Shown here: one piece after another, positions 45,807-54,592 of the stretch
Layout: every line of letters begins with the position of its first letter
How positions within the stretch are numbered: position 1 is the stretch's first letter
DNA from: Spirosoma sp. 48-14
Lineage (GTDB): Bacteria > Bacteroidota > Bacteroidia > Cytophagales > Spirosomataceae
Direction: 5' to 3'
Assembly (NCBI RefSeq): GCF_001898575.1
Contig: NZ_MKUD01000031.1
Coordinates: forward strand, 1,035-65,034
DNA: 64,000 nt
Position numbers and translations under genes: made by a program
Notes under the pieces: model-generated
Told to the model about the DNA's origin: nothing
Database searches by the model: none
Seen by the model: the letters and a program-made list of their open reading frames with translations, nothing else

Positions 45807-45980
45807 TGGAAGCTAACAGCGCTAAAGAAGGCCATTTATCTGTTGAACCATACAATACAAGTCATCTCCTGGAATCTTGGTCCGCAGGGAGTTCAGCCCG
45901 TAGCAACGGGTATGGATGTGGCCGTTATTGAAAATGACCAGATTAAAGCCTTATATTTATTTTTAGACGCAGCCGACTAG
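45807..45980 (+). pseudogene. C-terminal remnant of a SnoaL/NTF2-like protein
   Basis: An open frame of 57 codons without a start reads ISWNLGPQGVQPVATGMDVA, then VIENDQIKALYLFLDAAD and a stop. This is the usual last beta-strand pair of SnoaL-like proteins. The N-terminal part is missing, and a stop lies just upstream. It sits next to the REP-like element, which may mark the break point. Confidence 0.5.
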
Positions 45981-46031
45981 AGACAGCCGAAGGCTGACTG
46001 ATACCTCATTCATCAACATAAACTCCCCCTT

Positions 46032-47318
46032 GTGAAATCACCCGCTTTTCTTCGTAACCCAACGGCGTTCGTTCTGTATGGCGCTACTGTCGCGTTTTGT
46101 ACGTATGCCTGTATGTATGCCTTTCGTCGGGGGATTACGGCGGTTACGTTCGAGGGAATGATGTTTGCCGGAGTGAGCTATAAAATATGGCTCGTCACGG
46201 CGCAGGTGTTTGGCTATGCCGTGTCGAAAGGCATTGGCGTAAAAGTTGTGTCGGAGATGTCACCCAGCCGTCGGGCGGTTAACATTCTCTTTTTTGTGGG
46301 GGTGGCGTTGCTGGCGTTGTTGGGCTTTGCGCTGGTGCCTGCGCCCTGGAATATCGTTTTTCTGTTTCTGAATGGCCTGCCACTCGGGCTAGTGTATGGA
46401 ACTATGTTGGGTTTCCTGGAAGGACGCCGTCAGACCGATGCGCTGGTGGCTGGGCTGACAGCTTCGTTCATCTTCGCGTCTGGTTTCGTAAAAACAGTGG
46501 CCCTGACCATTAAAAGTGCGTGGGGAGTTTCGGAGTTCTGGCTGCCGTTTGTTACGGGCAGTCTGTTTGTGCTCCCCATGCTGATTTCTATCTACGCGCT
46601 TACGTTATTGCCGCCCCCAACCGACGAAGACCGGGCCTCGCGGACCTTACGCAAACCGATGGATGCCGATGAGCGTCGCGCCTTTGTTGCCAATTTTCGC
46701 CCCGGCCTGATTCTATTGATCCTTTCCTATGTCCTCCTCTCTGCCTTCCGGGACTTTCGGGATAATTTTGGTCCCGAAATTTTAAAAGACGCGGGTGTCG
46801 AGAATCCGGGCATTTTTGCCAAAACCGAAACGCTAATTGCCGTTGGGGTGCTGATTATTATGGCGATGCTTCAGCGCGTGACCAATAACTTTCGCGCGTT
46901 TACGCTCCTGAACGGGCTGATGCTGGTGGGTGGGGCGCTGGTGGGCCTGAGCACGTATGCGTATGCAACGGGCACATTATCGCCCGGTAACTGGTTTCTG
47001 CTGACAGGGTTGGGCTTGTATATGGCCTATGTGCCTTGCAATGGCTTGTATTTTGAGCGATTAATTGCCTCGTTCCGTTATGTCAGTACGGTTGGTTTTA
47101 TTGTCACGTTGGCCGATTGGTATGGCTATCTGGGCAGTGTAGGCGTATTGCTCTACAAGAACTTTGGCCATGCCACGATCAGCTACCGTGAATTTTTTAT
47201 CTACGGAGCCTACATTATGGCTGCTCTCTACATCGTGTTGGTCATTGGCTCCTACCTCTATTTTAAAGGCCGTTTTCAGGCAGAGGCCGTGCTGCGGGAA
47301 AGGGCCAGTGTTGCCTGA
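46032..47318 (+). CDS. MFS-like inner-membrane transporter, DUF5690 family
   Basis: 428 residues from a GTG start (no in-frame ATG gives the same N-terminus). About 12 membrane helices are seen. The first part (LYGATVAFCTYACMYAFRRG, then VFGYAVSKGIGVKVVSEM) is reminiscent of organophosphate:phosphate antiporters such as GlpT/UhpT, and GLPLGLVYGTMLGFLEGR resembles an MFS loop. No transport has been proven for DUF5690 as far as I know. Its place at the end of the phosphonate locus suggests uptake of the phosphonate or its product into the cytoplasm. It is ~460 bp from the phosphoesterase gene and so may have its own promoter. Confidence 0.8.
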   Translation: MKSPAFLRNPTAFVLYGATVAFCTYACMYAFRRGITAVTFEGMMFAGVSYKIWLVTAQVFGYAVSKGIGVKVVSEMSPSRRAVNILFFVGVALLALLGFALVPAPWNIVFLFLNGLPLGLVYGTMLGFLEGRRQTDALVAGLTASFIFASGFVKTVALTIKSAWGVSEFWLPFVTGSLFVLPMLISIYALTLLPPPTDEDRASRTLRKPMDADERRAFVANFRPGLILLILSYVLLSAFRDFRDNFGPEILKDAGVENPGIFAKTETLIAVGVLIIMAMLQRVTNNFRAFTLLNGLMLVGGALVGLSTYAYATGTLSPGNWFLLTGLGLYMAYVPCNGLYFERLIASFRYVSTVGFIVTLADWYGYLGSVGVLLYKNFGHATISYREFFIYGAYIMAALYIVLVIGSYLYFKGRFQAEAVLRERASVA

Positions 47319-47517
47319 AAGGAACTAATCGTGTATTCCGGTAAGCTGTAACTCCGCAAAAGCGGCCGAAATATTATTGTTTGCCCGCTATAAATCTATT
47401 TTCCCTCCATCTTTGTTATTCTTGCAGACGATTATCTCATGAGCGACGAGCCTTGTGTATGTAGTTGCTATTGGCAGCTGTTCGCTCTTTCACTCGTTCG
47501 CTCTTTCGCCATTGAAT

Positions 47518-49602
47518 ATGAAACTTCTGAAAATTGCCGCTGGAGTCCTGAATCAAATCCCGTTAGCCTGGGAACATAACAAACAAAATATTATCAACGC
47601 CATAGAGGAAGCACAGCGGCAGAATGTAAGCCTGCTGTGCCTGACCGAGTTGTGTATTTCTGGCTATGGGTGTGAAGATGCTTTTTTTGCCCAGAATACC
47701 ATCGATCAGTCCGTAGCTTCTCTGCTCGATATTGTGGAGCATACGAGTGGAATTGCCGTGGCCGTAGGCCTGCCGCTGCGTCACAATAATCGCACCTTTG
47801 ATGTGGCCTGCCTGATAGCGAACAAACGGATTCTGGGCTTTACGGCCAAGCAGTTTATGGCCAATAATGGCGTTCATTACGAAACCCGATGGTTCCAGCC
47901 CTGGCCACCTTACGTTCGGGATGAGATCAAAATCGGTGATTTTATGTATCCCTTTGGCGATGTCGTTTTCGATTTGTCGGGTATTCGGATTGGCTTCGAG
48001 ATTTGCGAAGATGCGTGGGTAGCTAGTCGGCCGGGGCGGCTGCTGTATGAGCGTGGTGTCGACATTATCCTGAATCCGACAGCCAGCCATTTTGCGTTTC
48101 TGAAATCGCAGGTGCGCGAACGGTTTGTAGTCGATGCATCACGATCCTTTGGGGTGAGTTATGTGTACAGCAACATGCTGGGCAACGAAGCGGGCCGGAT
48201 GATCTACGACGGCGATGCTATGGTGGCGTCGAATGGCGAATTGCTGGTGTCGGGGCCACGGTTGAGCTATGAAGATTTTCTGATTGTTTCGGCTGTAGTG
48301 GATGTGGAAATTACCCGCCTGAATCAGACGCAGAATCGAGCCAATCTCGCTTTGGCCTATCCGAACCTACGCGTGACGACGACTTTCGACTGGCCTGACA
48401 TTGCTCCTGTCATCCAGAAAGCTGAACTTGAAGCCTGGGAACGGGGAGGTTATCTGAAAGAAGAAGAATTTGCCCGTGCCGTTGCGCTTGGATTGTTCGA
48501 TTACCTGCGGAAAAGTCGCTCGCATGGGTACGTACTGTCGCTGAGTGGCGGAGCCGATTCGTCGGCCATTGCGGCTCTGGTCTTTCTGATGATTCGGATG
48601 GCCGTTCAAAATATCGGTCTGGATGGGGTGAAGAAAAAGATGGGTTATATCAAGGCCATTCAGACCTGTAAAACACCCGAAGAAATGGTCGGTAAGCTCC
48701 TGACGGTCATGTATCAGGGCACCGAAAATTCTTCCGACGATACATTCAATTCCGCCAAAACCCTGGCCGACGACATAGGGGCCACGTTCATGAATATCAA
48801 CATCAATGGGCTGGTTGAAGCCTACCGGGGACTGATCGAAGAACAACTAGGCCGTAAGCTCTCGTGGGATAGCGATGATCTGGCGTTGCAAAACATCCAG
48901 GCGCGGGTGCGGGCTCCGAGTATCTGGATGCTGGCGAACCTGAACAATGCGCTGTTACTCAGTACGTCGAACCGTTCGGAAGCGGCTGTGGGATACGCTA
49001 CGATGGATGGCGACACGGCCGGTAGTATTTCGCCCATTACGGGCATCGACAAGCATTTTCTGCGGGGCTGGCTGCGTTGGCTCGAAACGGTGGGCCTGAA
49101 CGTAAAAAACGAATGGACACCCGCCGACCGAACAGGCACCGTCAGCGACCCGTCAGCGTCCGATCAGTTGATCAAGGTCAAAGGGTTGAGTGTGGTTAAT
49201 AACCTGCAACCTACGGCCGAACTGCGCCCGCTGGACAAGAAGCAAACTGACGAAGACGATCTCATGCCCTATGATGTGCTGAACTCGATTGAAGAATGTG
49301 CCATTCGGGATAAGCAGCCACCCGTAGAGGTCTTGAAAATGATTGAAGTGCGCTATGCAGGCAGTTACGACCGGGATCGGTTGTTGCTTTGGGTTGAGCG
49401 GTTTTTCAAACTCTGGAGCCGCAACCAATGGAAACGTGAGCGGTACGCGCCTTCCTTCCATCTTGACGACCATAACCTCGACCCTCGTTCGTGGTGTCGC
49501 TTCCCCATTCTATCGGGAGGTTTCGAAAAAGAACTGGCCGACATGCGCGACTGGGCCGCCGACCAGAAACCCAACACCCGAAAAGGGAAGATTGGGTTTT
49601 AG
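47518..49602 (+). CDS. nadE: Glutamine-dependent NAD+ synthetase
   Basis: The ATG at 47518 (MKLLKIAAGVLNQIPLAW) is chosen over the track start, whose first 21 residues look like leader sequence. 694 residues. N-terminal nitrilase-fold glutaminase (~1-290) with catalytic Glu in LTELCISGYG, Lys and Cys in GFEICEDAW; C-terminal synthetase (~310-690) with the ATP motif SLSGGADSSAIAAL and the STSNRSEAAVGYATMDGD stretch. It amidates nicotinate adenine dinucleotide with glutamine as the nitrogen donor, the last step of NAD synthesis. Size and order fit the long bacterial form. Confidence 0.96.
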   Translation: MKLLKIAAGVLNQIPLAWEHNKQNIINAIEEAQRQNVSLLCLTELCISGYGCEDAFFAQNTIDQSVASLLDIVEHTSGIAVAVGLPLRHNNRTFDVACLIANKRILGFTAKQFMANNGVHYETRWFQPWPPYVRDEIKIGDFMYPFGDVVFDLSGIRIGFEICEDAWVASRPGRLLYERGVDIILNPTASHFAFLKSQVRERFVVDASRSFGVSYVYSNMLGNEAGRMIYDGDAMVASNGELLVSGPRLSYEDFLIVSAVVDVEITRLNQTQNRANLALAYPNLRVTTTFDWPDIAPVIQKAELEAWERGGYLKEEEFARAVALGLFDYLRKSRSHGYVLSLSGGADSSAIAALVFLMIRMAVQNIGLDGVKKKMGYIKAIQTCKTPEEMVGKLLTVMYQGTENSSDDTFNSAKTLADDIGATFMNININGLVEAYRGLIEEQLGRKLSWDSDDLALQNIQARVRAPSIWMLANLNNALLLSTSNRSEAAVGYATMDGDTAGSISPITGIDKHFLRGWLRWLETVGLNVKNEWTPADRTGTVSDPSASDQLIKVKGLSVVNNLQPTAELRPLDKKQTDEDDLMPYDVLNSIEECAIRDKQPPVEVLKMIEVRYAGSYDRDRLLLWVERFFKLWSRNQWKRERYAPSFHLDDHNLDPRSWCRFPILSGGFEKELADMRDWAADQKPNTRKGKIGF

Positions 49603-49615
49603 AAACGCCTGTCGT

Positions 49616-49623
49616 TAAATTTG
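49616..49623 (+). promoter_or_regulatory. -7 promoter box for the Septu-like pair
   Basis: TAAATTTG fits TAnnTTTG and ends 17 bases before the chosen ATG, which implies a very short 5' leader. Confidence 0.5.
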
Positions 49624-49639
49624 TAAAAAGCCGTTGGGT

Positions 49640-50914
49640 ATGATTACACCAGAAGAATTTCCCTACATCAAATCCTTGTACGTAAACGACTGTTACGCGT
49701 ACAAGGATTTCAATATTGACTTACACGGCTATAAGCCATTCAGCCATTTGATTCTAACCGGCAAAAATGGCTCAGGGAAGAGTACGATTTTGGAGCATTT
49801 ACATAACTACATTTCTGGATGGCAAACCATAGATGGTAGATGGTTTCAGGCTAATACTAACTCTCTTTTATTGTATATTGATACTTTACAACACGAAAGA
49901 GATGATAAGCTAAAAACCTATAAGCTTTATGATGAAACAGATAATGATTATCGCCAAAGATTGATAAATGAGCTTAATAAGTACGAGCGAGTAGTACCAT
50001 CAATAAATGCAGTAGTAGAGGGTTTTTGGGAACAGAATAAATCACTAATTGTCTACTCTTATTTTAAGGCAAAACGAGAGAGTAGAGTAAAGGTAGTTAA
50101 TACTGTTACAAAAGATAATGACTTTACTAATAAGCTGATTGATAGTAACTCAACAGATTATTTTATTGAGCAGTTTAAACAATATTTGGTTAATAAAAAA
50201 GTTGAACAAGCATTCTATCAGATCGAAAAACAAAAGGATGAGTCAGATTACATAGATAACTTTTTCTCTATATTGACTAAGCGTTTCCGTCAAATTTTTG
50301 AAGATGAAAGCCTTCAGCTTGTTTTTCAGCGAGAAAATTTCGAGTTCTTTATTCAACTTTCCGATGGCCGTCAACTTACATTTGATGTTTTGTCCGAAGG
50401 GTTCTCTGCTTTACTCAGTATCCTAATGGACTTGTTTATACGTGTTGATCTAATCCGTAAACAAGTTGGAGGTTTTGCCTATAATCCCTGTGGAATAGTT
50501 CTAATTGATGAGCCGGAAACGCATTTGCATCTTCAATCACAAGAACAGGTTCTTCCGTTATTAACAAGTCTATTTCCTAATATTCAATTCATTGCGGCTA
50601 CACATTCTCCGGCCGTAATTGCCAGCATAAAAAACGCGACCATTTTTGATTTGACAACCAAAGAAACGCGTATCAGTGAAGAAGCGGTTGGACGTAGTTA
50701 TTCCGACTTGATGCGATCACATTTCGGTATGAACAATGAATATTCTGGAATTGCCGATGAGCTATTTAAAAAGGTTGATGAAATTCTGAAAGAAAATAAG
50801 AATAAACCGGAAGAGTTAAAATCTAAACTCCAACAGTTTTTTGTAGAAAATGAAGCTTATTTTTCGCCCAGCTTTCGGGTTGAGTTAGAGTCGATGATTT
50901 TAGAAAACGCTTAA
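49640..50914 (+). CDS. AAA/SMC-like ATPase, PtuA-like (Septu antiphage system)
   Basis: The track start (49634) is a TTG; the ATG two codons on is preferred. 424 residues. Walker A GKNGSGKST (41-49), a Lys/Asn/Tyr-rich insert of ~190 residues, the signature-like LSEGFSALLSI near ~250, Walker B VLIDEPETHLH near ~290 and the switch His in AATHSPAV near ~325. This is the OLD/SMC-type ATPase seen in PtuA. The partner encoded 12 bp downstream is an HNH protein of the PtuB kind. In Septu systems the ATPase scaffold holds the nuclease until phage attack. The DNA is more AT-rich than its neighbours, a sign of transfer. Confidence 0.8.
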   Translation: MITPEEFPYIKSLYVNDCYAYKDFNIDLHGYKPFSHLILTGKNGSGKSTILEHLHNYISGWQTIDGRWFQANTNSLLLYIDTLQHERDDKLKTYKLYDETDNDYRQRLINELNKYERVVPSINAVVEGFWEQNKSLIVYSYFKAKRESRVKVVNTVTKDNDFTNKLIDSNSTDYFIEQFKQYLVNKKVEQAFYQIEKQKDESDYIDNFFSILTKRFRQIFEDESLQLVFQRENFEFFIQLSDGRQLTFDVLSEGFSALLSILMDLFIRVDLIRKQVGGFAYNPCGIVLIDEPETHLHLQSQEQVLPLLTSLFPNIQFIAATHSPAVIASIKNATIFDLTTKETRISEEAVGRSYSDLMRSHFGMNNEYSGIADELFKKVDEILKENKNKPEELKSKLQQFFVENEAYFSPSFRVELESMILENA

Positions 50915-50926
50915 TCCAGTTGCTTC

Positions 50927-51679
50927 ATGATTAATATAGTGCGAAGCCCACAAGCTCCGAAGTCGCTGGATAATGCCGGAATTAGGAAGTACTTAGACGA
51001 ACTTGAGGCTTATAAAAACGATCAACAGTTGCCACCAGAACAGCAAACGCTGAAAAAGCCCAAATGCCATGAGTCGTATCGTAACACTGATTTATTTGAA
51101 GCTTTTGATGACTGTTTTTTCAAAAAATGCTATCTGACTGAAGAAGCCTTTTTTACGTCATGGGCTATGGATGTTGAGCACTTTGTTCCTCAAAATGAGA
51201 AACCTGAGTTAAAATACATTTGGTCGAATTTGTACCCGGCATCTCATGATGCCAATATGATGAAGCCGCGAAATACCCCCGATGGGGGCTATTTGAACCC
51301 CTGTGAACCAATTGATGATGTTGAAAATGATCTGCTCTACTTTTTCGATTATGAGAATGATGCAGTCCATTTCGAAGCTGTAGACCCTTCTAATAAGAAA
51401 GCCACCAATACTGCCAAGCTTTTACAAAAACTTCATAATGGAGATAGTGAGGAAACTCACCGTAAAACAGCTGAGTTAAGAAATGCTATTCATAAACGGT
51501 TTATAAGAATACTGGAACTAATCATTGAGTGGCGACAAGCTCGTGAAGTCTCCGAAAGACACGCTGAGTTTGAGGCAGCTCGTAAACTCAAAGCTTTGCT
51601 TTCCCGTAAGGCTTCATTTACTATGTTAATGCGTTCCATAAAAGCAGTCAGGGACTTGCCCTCTGAATTCTTCGATTGA
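50927..51679 (+). CDS. HNH endonuclease, PtuB-like (TIGR02646 type)
   Basis: 250 residues. The HNH region: C68 (KKCYLTEE), VEHFVPQ with H85, WSNLYPAS with N101, and DANMMKPRN with N110. The first His and the Asn are in place, and the last metal ligand is Asn rather than His, a common HNN variant; the second CxxC-type zinc knuckle seen in many HNH proteins is incomplete. TIGR02646 proteins accompany PtuA in Septu and in some retron systems; no reverse transcriptase is seen here, so this would be stand-alone Septu. Likely DNA target; not shown. Confidence 0.78.
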   Translation: MINIVRSPQAPKSLDNAGIRKYLDELEAYKNDQQLPPEQQTLKKPKCHESYRNTDLFEAFDDCFFKKCYLTEEAFFTSWAMDVEHFVPQNEKPELKYIWSNLYPASHDANMMKPRNTPDGGYLNPCEPIDDVENDLLYFFDYENDAVHFEAVDPSNKKATNTAKLLQKLHNGDSEETHRKTAELRNAIHKRFIRILELIIEWRQAREVSERHAEFEAARKLKALLSRKASFTMLMRSIKAVRDLPSEFFD

Positions 51680-51758
51680 ACGACTTTAAATCGTGTTTCG
51701 TCAGGCATTTCTGCGAAAGGCGTATCTTTGTGCCGTTTCAATCGGCATATTTTGTTAC

Positions 51759-54587
51759 ATGGCTTCATCCCTTTTCGATCAGTTTCGACGGTTTCCGGCT
51801 ACTACACAGGCCGCACCATCTGCCAAAGTCGAAGCTCTGAAAGTGCAACTCTGTTTCGATACCGATGGAAGCTATGTCCAACTGATTAACGAGAAAGAGG
51901 TTGTTGTTGAGCCTGATTATCAGGGTTATAGTGGTGCCCTGCGAAATCTGGTACGGGCCATGCAGCAACTTCGCGAACGCAATGGCTTCGTGATCGACTG
52001 GGAGAACCCATCGGCCCAGCTCTACCTTCATCAGTACGACTACCTGATTGATTACATCAGAAATTGCCCCGTCGTCATTGATGAGCGGCAGCATCCGATT
52101 CGGTTTACCGACGAAACGGGCGAGTTACGACTTCAGATTATAGCAATTGCCAATCCAACAACCGACACCGACGAGTCGGCCCCAACAAGTCTGGAAGCGA
52201 GTGTCCGGCTATTGGTGGCGGGTCGGTACGAAGAAGACTTTCTGCTGCTCAACGAACGGTATGTGCTATCGGCAGGGCGGGTGGTGGAAATTAATGAAGT
52301 AGGCCCGGCATTTAATCGGGTTCCGCTGTTTGATACATCACTCACAACGGGCGATTTGACCAAATATCTGTCGTTGGCGTTGTCGAATCTGGATAATGTT
52401 CAGGTTGAGTACGACGATTATCGGTTAATCACCACCGGAACCGAGCCAATTATGGCCCAGCCCTGTCTGGTGTTTGAGAAAATCGACGCCGATCAGTCGC
52501 TCTATGTACGGGTGACCCAGCAGCTACCGAACACCGATGCCGGTTTTCTGGATGAGTTCGATCTGTATCGCTATGCCGATGTTAACCCGCTCGAACGTAC
52601 CATTTCCGTTCGGATTGTAGAGCGCCAGCCACTGGCCCGGTTAATTGACGAGGTAAGCCAGTTGATTGAGAAACACACGGTTAAAGAGAAAGGACGGCGA
52701 AAATCGCAGGGGCAGTATATCGTAGAAGGTAACCTGTTTGTGTTGCCACAGGAAATAGCCGGTGCGTTTATTTATCAGGAACTGCCCCGGTTGCTCGAAA
52801 CCTTCCAACTGTTTGGAGCCGAAAAGCTGAAGCAGTATCGCATTAGTACCCATCCACCCCGATTGAACCTCAGCCTGAGTCATGGAATCGACTTTCTGGA
52901 AGGTGAAGCCACGGTAAGTTTCGGCGAACAAAAGCTTGGTTTACTCGATGTGATTCGGCAGTATAACCAGCAACGCTATATTCAGTTGTCGGACGGGAGC
53001 CATGCGCTGGTCAATGAAACCTATATCCGCAAACTCGAACGGCTGTTTCAGAAGAGTAAAAAAGATACCGTCAAACTGTCGTTTTTCGATTTACCACTGG
53101 CCGAAGATCTGCTGGACGAGGCCGTTGCCGGAGCAGCTTTTCAGAAATCACGGGCTTTCTTTACCGGCTTCAACGAACTGGCCAGCCAGAAACCGCGACT
53201 GCCATCGGTCGATGCGACACTCCGACCGTATCAGAAACGAGGTGTGCAATGGCTCGAACATCTGCATGAATATAGCCTCAACGGTTGCCTGGCCGACGAC
53301 ATGGGTTTGGGTAAAACTCTGCAAACGATTACATTACTGTCGCGCTTTTATCCGGGCGAAACCTTGCCTACGCTGATCGTGATGCCCAAAAGTTTGCTGT
53401 TCAACTGGCAGAAGGAAGTGGAGCGGTTTAACCCCCGGCTGACGACTTATACCTACTACGCCGACAATCGGGATCTGGATGCGGCCTGCCAGTGCTCACT
53501 CATTTTTACGACCTATGCTTTGCTCCGAAACGACATCGAGAAATTTCGGGAACGGCCATACTTCTACGTGATTCTGGACGAGTCGCAGAATATCAAAAAT
53601 AGCCAGTCGCAGGCTAGCCGGGCGGTTGTGTTGCTCAATGCCCAGCATCGGTTGGCCTTGAGTGGCACGCCCATCGAAAACAACCTGTCGGAACTCTATT
53701 CGCTATTCAGGTTTCTGAATCCGGCTATGTTTGGGTCGATTGAGCAATTTGGTCATAACTACCTGACTCCCATTCAGAAACATAATGATCCCGATGCCAT
53801 TGCTGAGCTTCGGAAGAAAATTTATCCGTTTGTACTACGTCGGTTGAAGAAAAATGTGCTGACCGAACTGCCCGACAAAATTGAGCAGGTATTCTACGTA
53901 GATATGTCGGACGAACAACGGCGTTTTTATGAGCAGCGACGCTTGTTCTATAAAGAAGCCATTGAACGTCAGATTGCCGACAAGGGTGTGGAGCAAAGCC
54001 AGTTTTTTATTTTTCAGGCCTTTAATGAGCTTCGTCAGATTGCCAGCATTCCCGAAGCAAAATCGGGCGGGGCTATTGAGTCGCCCAAAGTCGAAACATT
54101 GGTGGAGCAACTCATCGACGCAGCCGCCAATGGCCACAAAATGCTGGTGTTCGTCAACTACCTGGCCGCTCTCGAACAAATTGGCGATCAATTGGATGCA
54201 CAAGGTATCGACTACGTAAGCATGAGCGGCTCCACCCGCGACCGCCAACGGCTGGTTGAGCGGTTCCAGACCGACCCCGCCTGTAAAGTTTTTTTGATGA
54301 CGCTGAAAACGGGCGGTACCGGACTGAACCTGACGGCTGCCGATATGGTCTTTATTTTTGACCCCTGGTGGAACAAAGCTGCCGAAAATCAGGCCATCGA
54401 CCGAAGCCACCGAATTGGGCAAAGCCGAAAGGTAATGGCGTATAAGATGATAACCCAGGGCACCATCGAAGAGAAAATTCTGCAATTGCAGGAAAAGAAA
54501 GCCGAACTCTTCAATGCCGTAATCAGCGCCGATGCGTCGGCCCTGAAGTCGTTTAGTGAGTCGGACATTGCTTTCCTGTTAGGGTAA
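51759..54587 (+). CDS. SNF2-family DEAD/DEAH helicase
   Basis: The ATG at 51759 (MASSLFDQFRRF) is preferred; the track start is a GTG whose extra 22 residues look non-coding. 942 residues. A large N-terminal part (~1-450) is of unknown role. The motor follows: GCLADDMGLGKT with K519, VILDESQ (D607) as motif II, LSGTPIENNLSELYSLF, then the C-terminal lobe with TLKTGGTGLNLTAAD and DRSHRIGQSRKV. Such RapA/SNF2-like proteins move along DNA or strip proteins from it. It starts 80 bp after ptuB, but its higher GC content matches the core genome. The next gene begins 5 bp downstream. Confidence 0.92.
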   Translation: MASSLFDQFRRFPATTQAAPSAKVEALKVQLCFDTDGSYVQLINEKEVVVEPDYQGYSGALRNLVRAMQQLRERNGFVIDWENPSAQLYLHQYDYLIDYIRNCPVVIDERQHPIRFTDETGELRLQIIAIANPTTDTDESAPTSLEASVRLLVAGRYEEDFLLLNERYVLSAGRVVEINEVGPAFNRVPLFDTSLTTGDLTKYLSLALSNLDNVQVEYDDYRLITTGTEPIMAQPCLVFEKIDADQSLYVRVTQQLPNTDAGFLDEFDLYRYADVNPLERTISVRIVERQPLARLIDEVSQLIEKHTVKEKGRRKSQGQYIVEGNLFVLPQEIAGAFIYQELPRLLETFQLFGAEKLKQYRISTHPPRLNLSLSHGIDFLEGEATVSFGEQKLGLLDVIRQYNQQRYIQLSDGSHALVNETYIRKLERLFQKSKKDTVKLSFFDLPLAEDLLDEAVAGAAFQKSRAFFTGFNELASQKPRLPSVDATLRPYQKRGVQWLEHLHEYSLNGCLADDMGLGKTLQTITLLSRFYPGETLPTLIVMPKSLLFNWQKEVERFNPRLTTYTYYADNRDLDAACQCSLIFTTYALLRNDIEKFRERPYFYVILDESQNIKNSQSQASRAVVLLNAQHRLALSGTPIENNLSELYSLFRFLNPAMFGSIEQFGHNYLTPIQKHNDPDAIAELRKKIYPFVLRRLKKNVLTELPDKIEQVFYVDMSDEQRRFYEQRRLFYKEAIERQIADKGVEQSQFFIFQAFNELRQIASIPEAKSGGAIESPKVETLVEQLIDAAANGHKMLVFVNYLAALEQIGDQLDAQGIDYVSMSGSTRDRQRLVERFQTDPACKVFLMTLKTGGTGLNLTAADMVFIFDPWWNKAAENQAIDRSHRIGQSRKVMAYKMITQGTIEEKILQLQEKKAELFNAVISADASALKSFSESDIAFLLG

Positions 54588-54592
54588 ACTGT

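Noticed and set aside
49616-51679. Direct repeats around the Septu-like pair as integration scars
   Set aside because: I compared the two flanks by eye and found no convincing repeat.
49640-51679. Retron system
   Set aside because: No reverse transcriptase gene or msr/msd-like hairpins next to the ATPase/HNH pair.
53835-54485. 216-aa minus-strand ORF inside the SNF2 gene
   Set aside because: Antisense to conserved helicase motifs; no family features.
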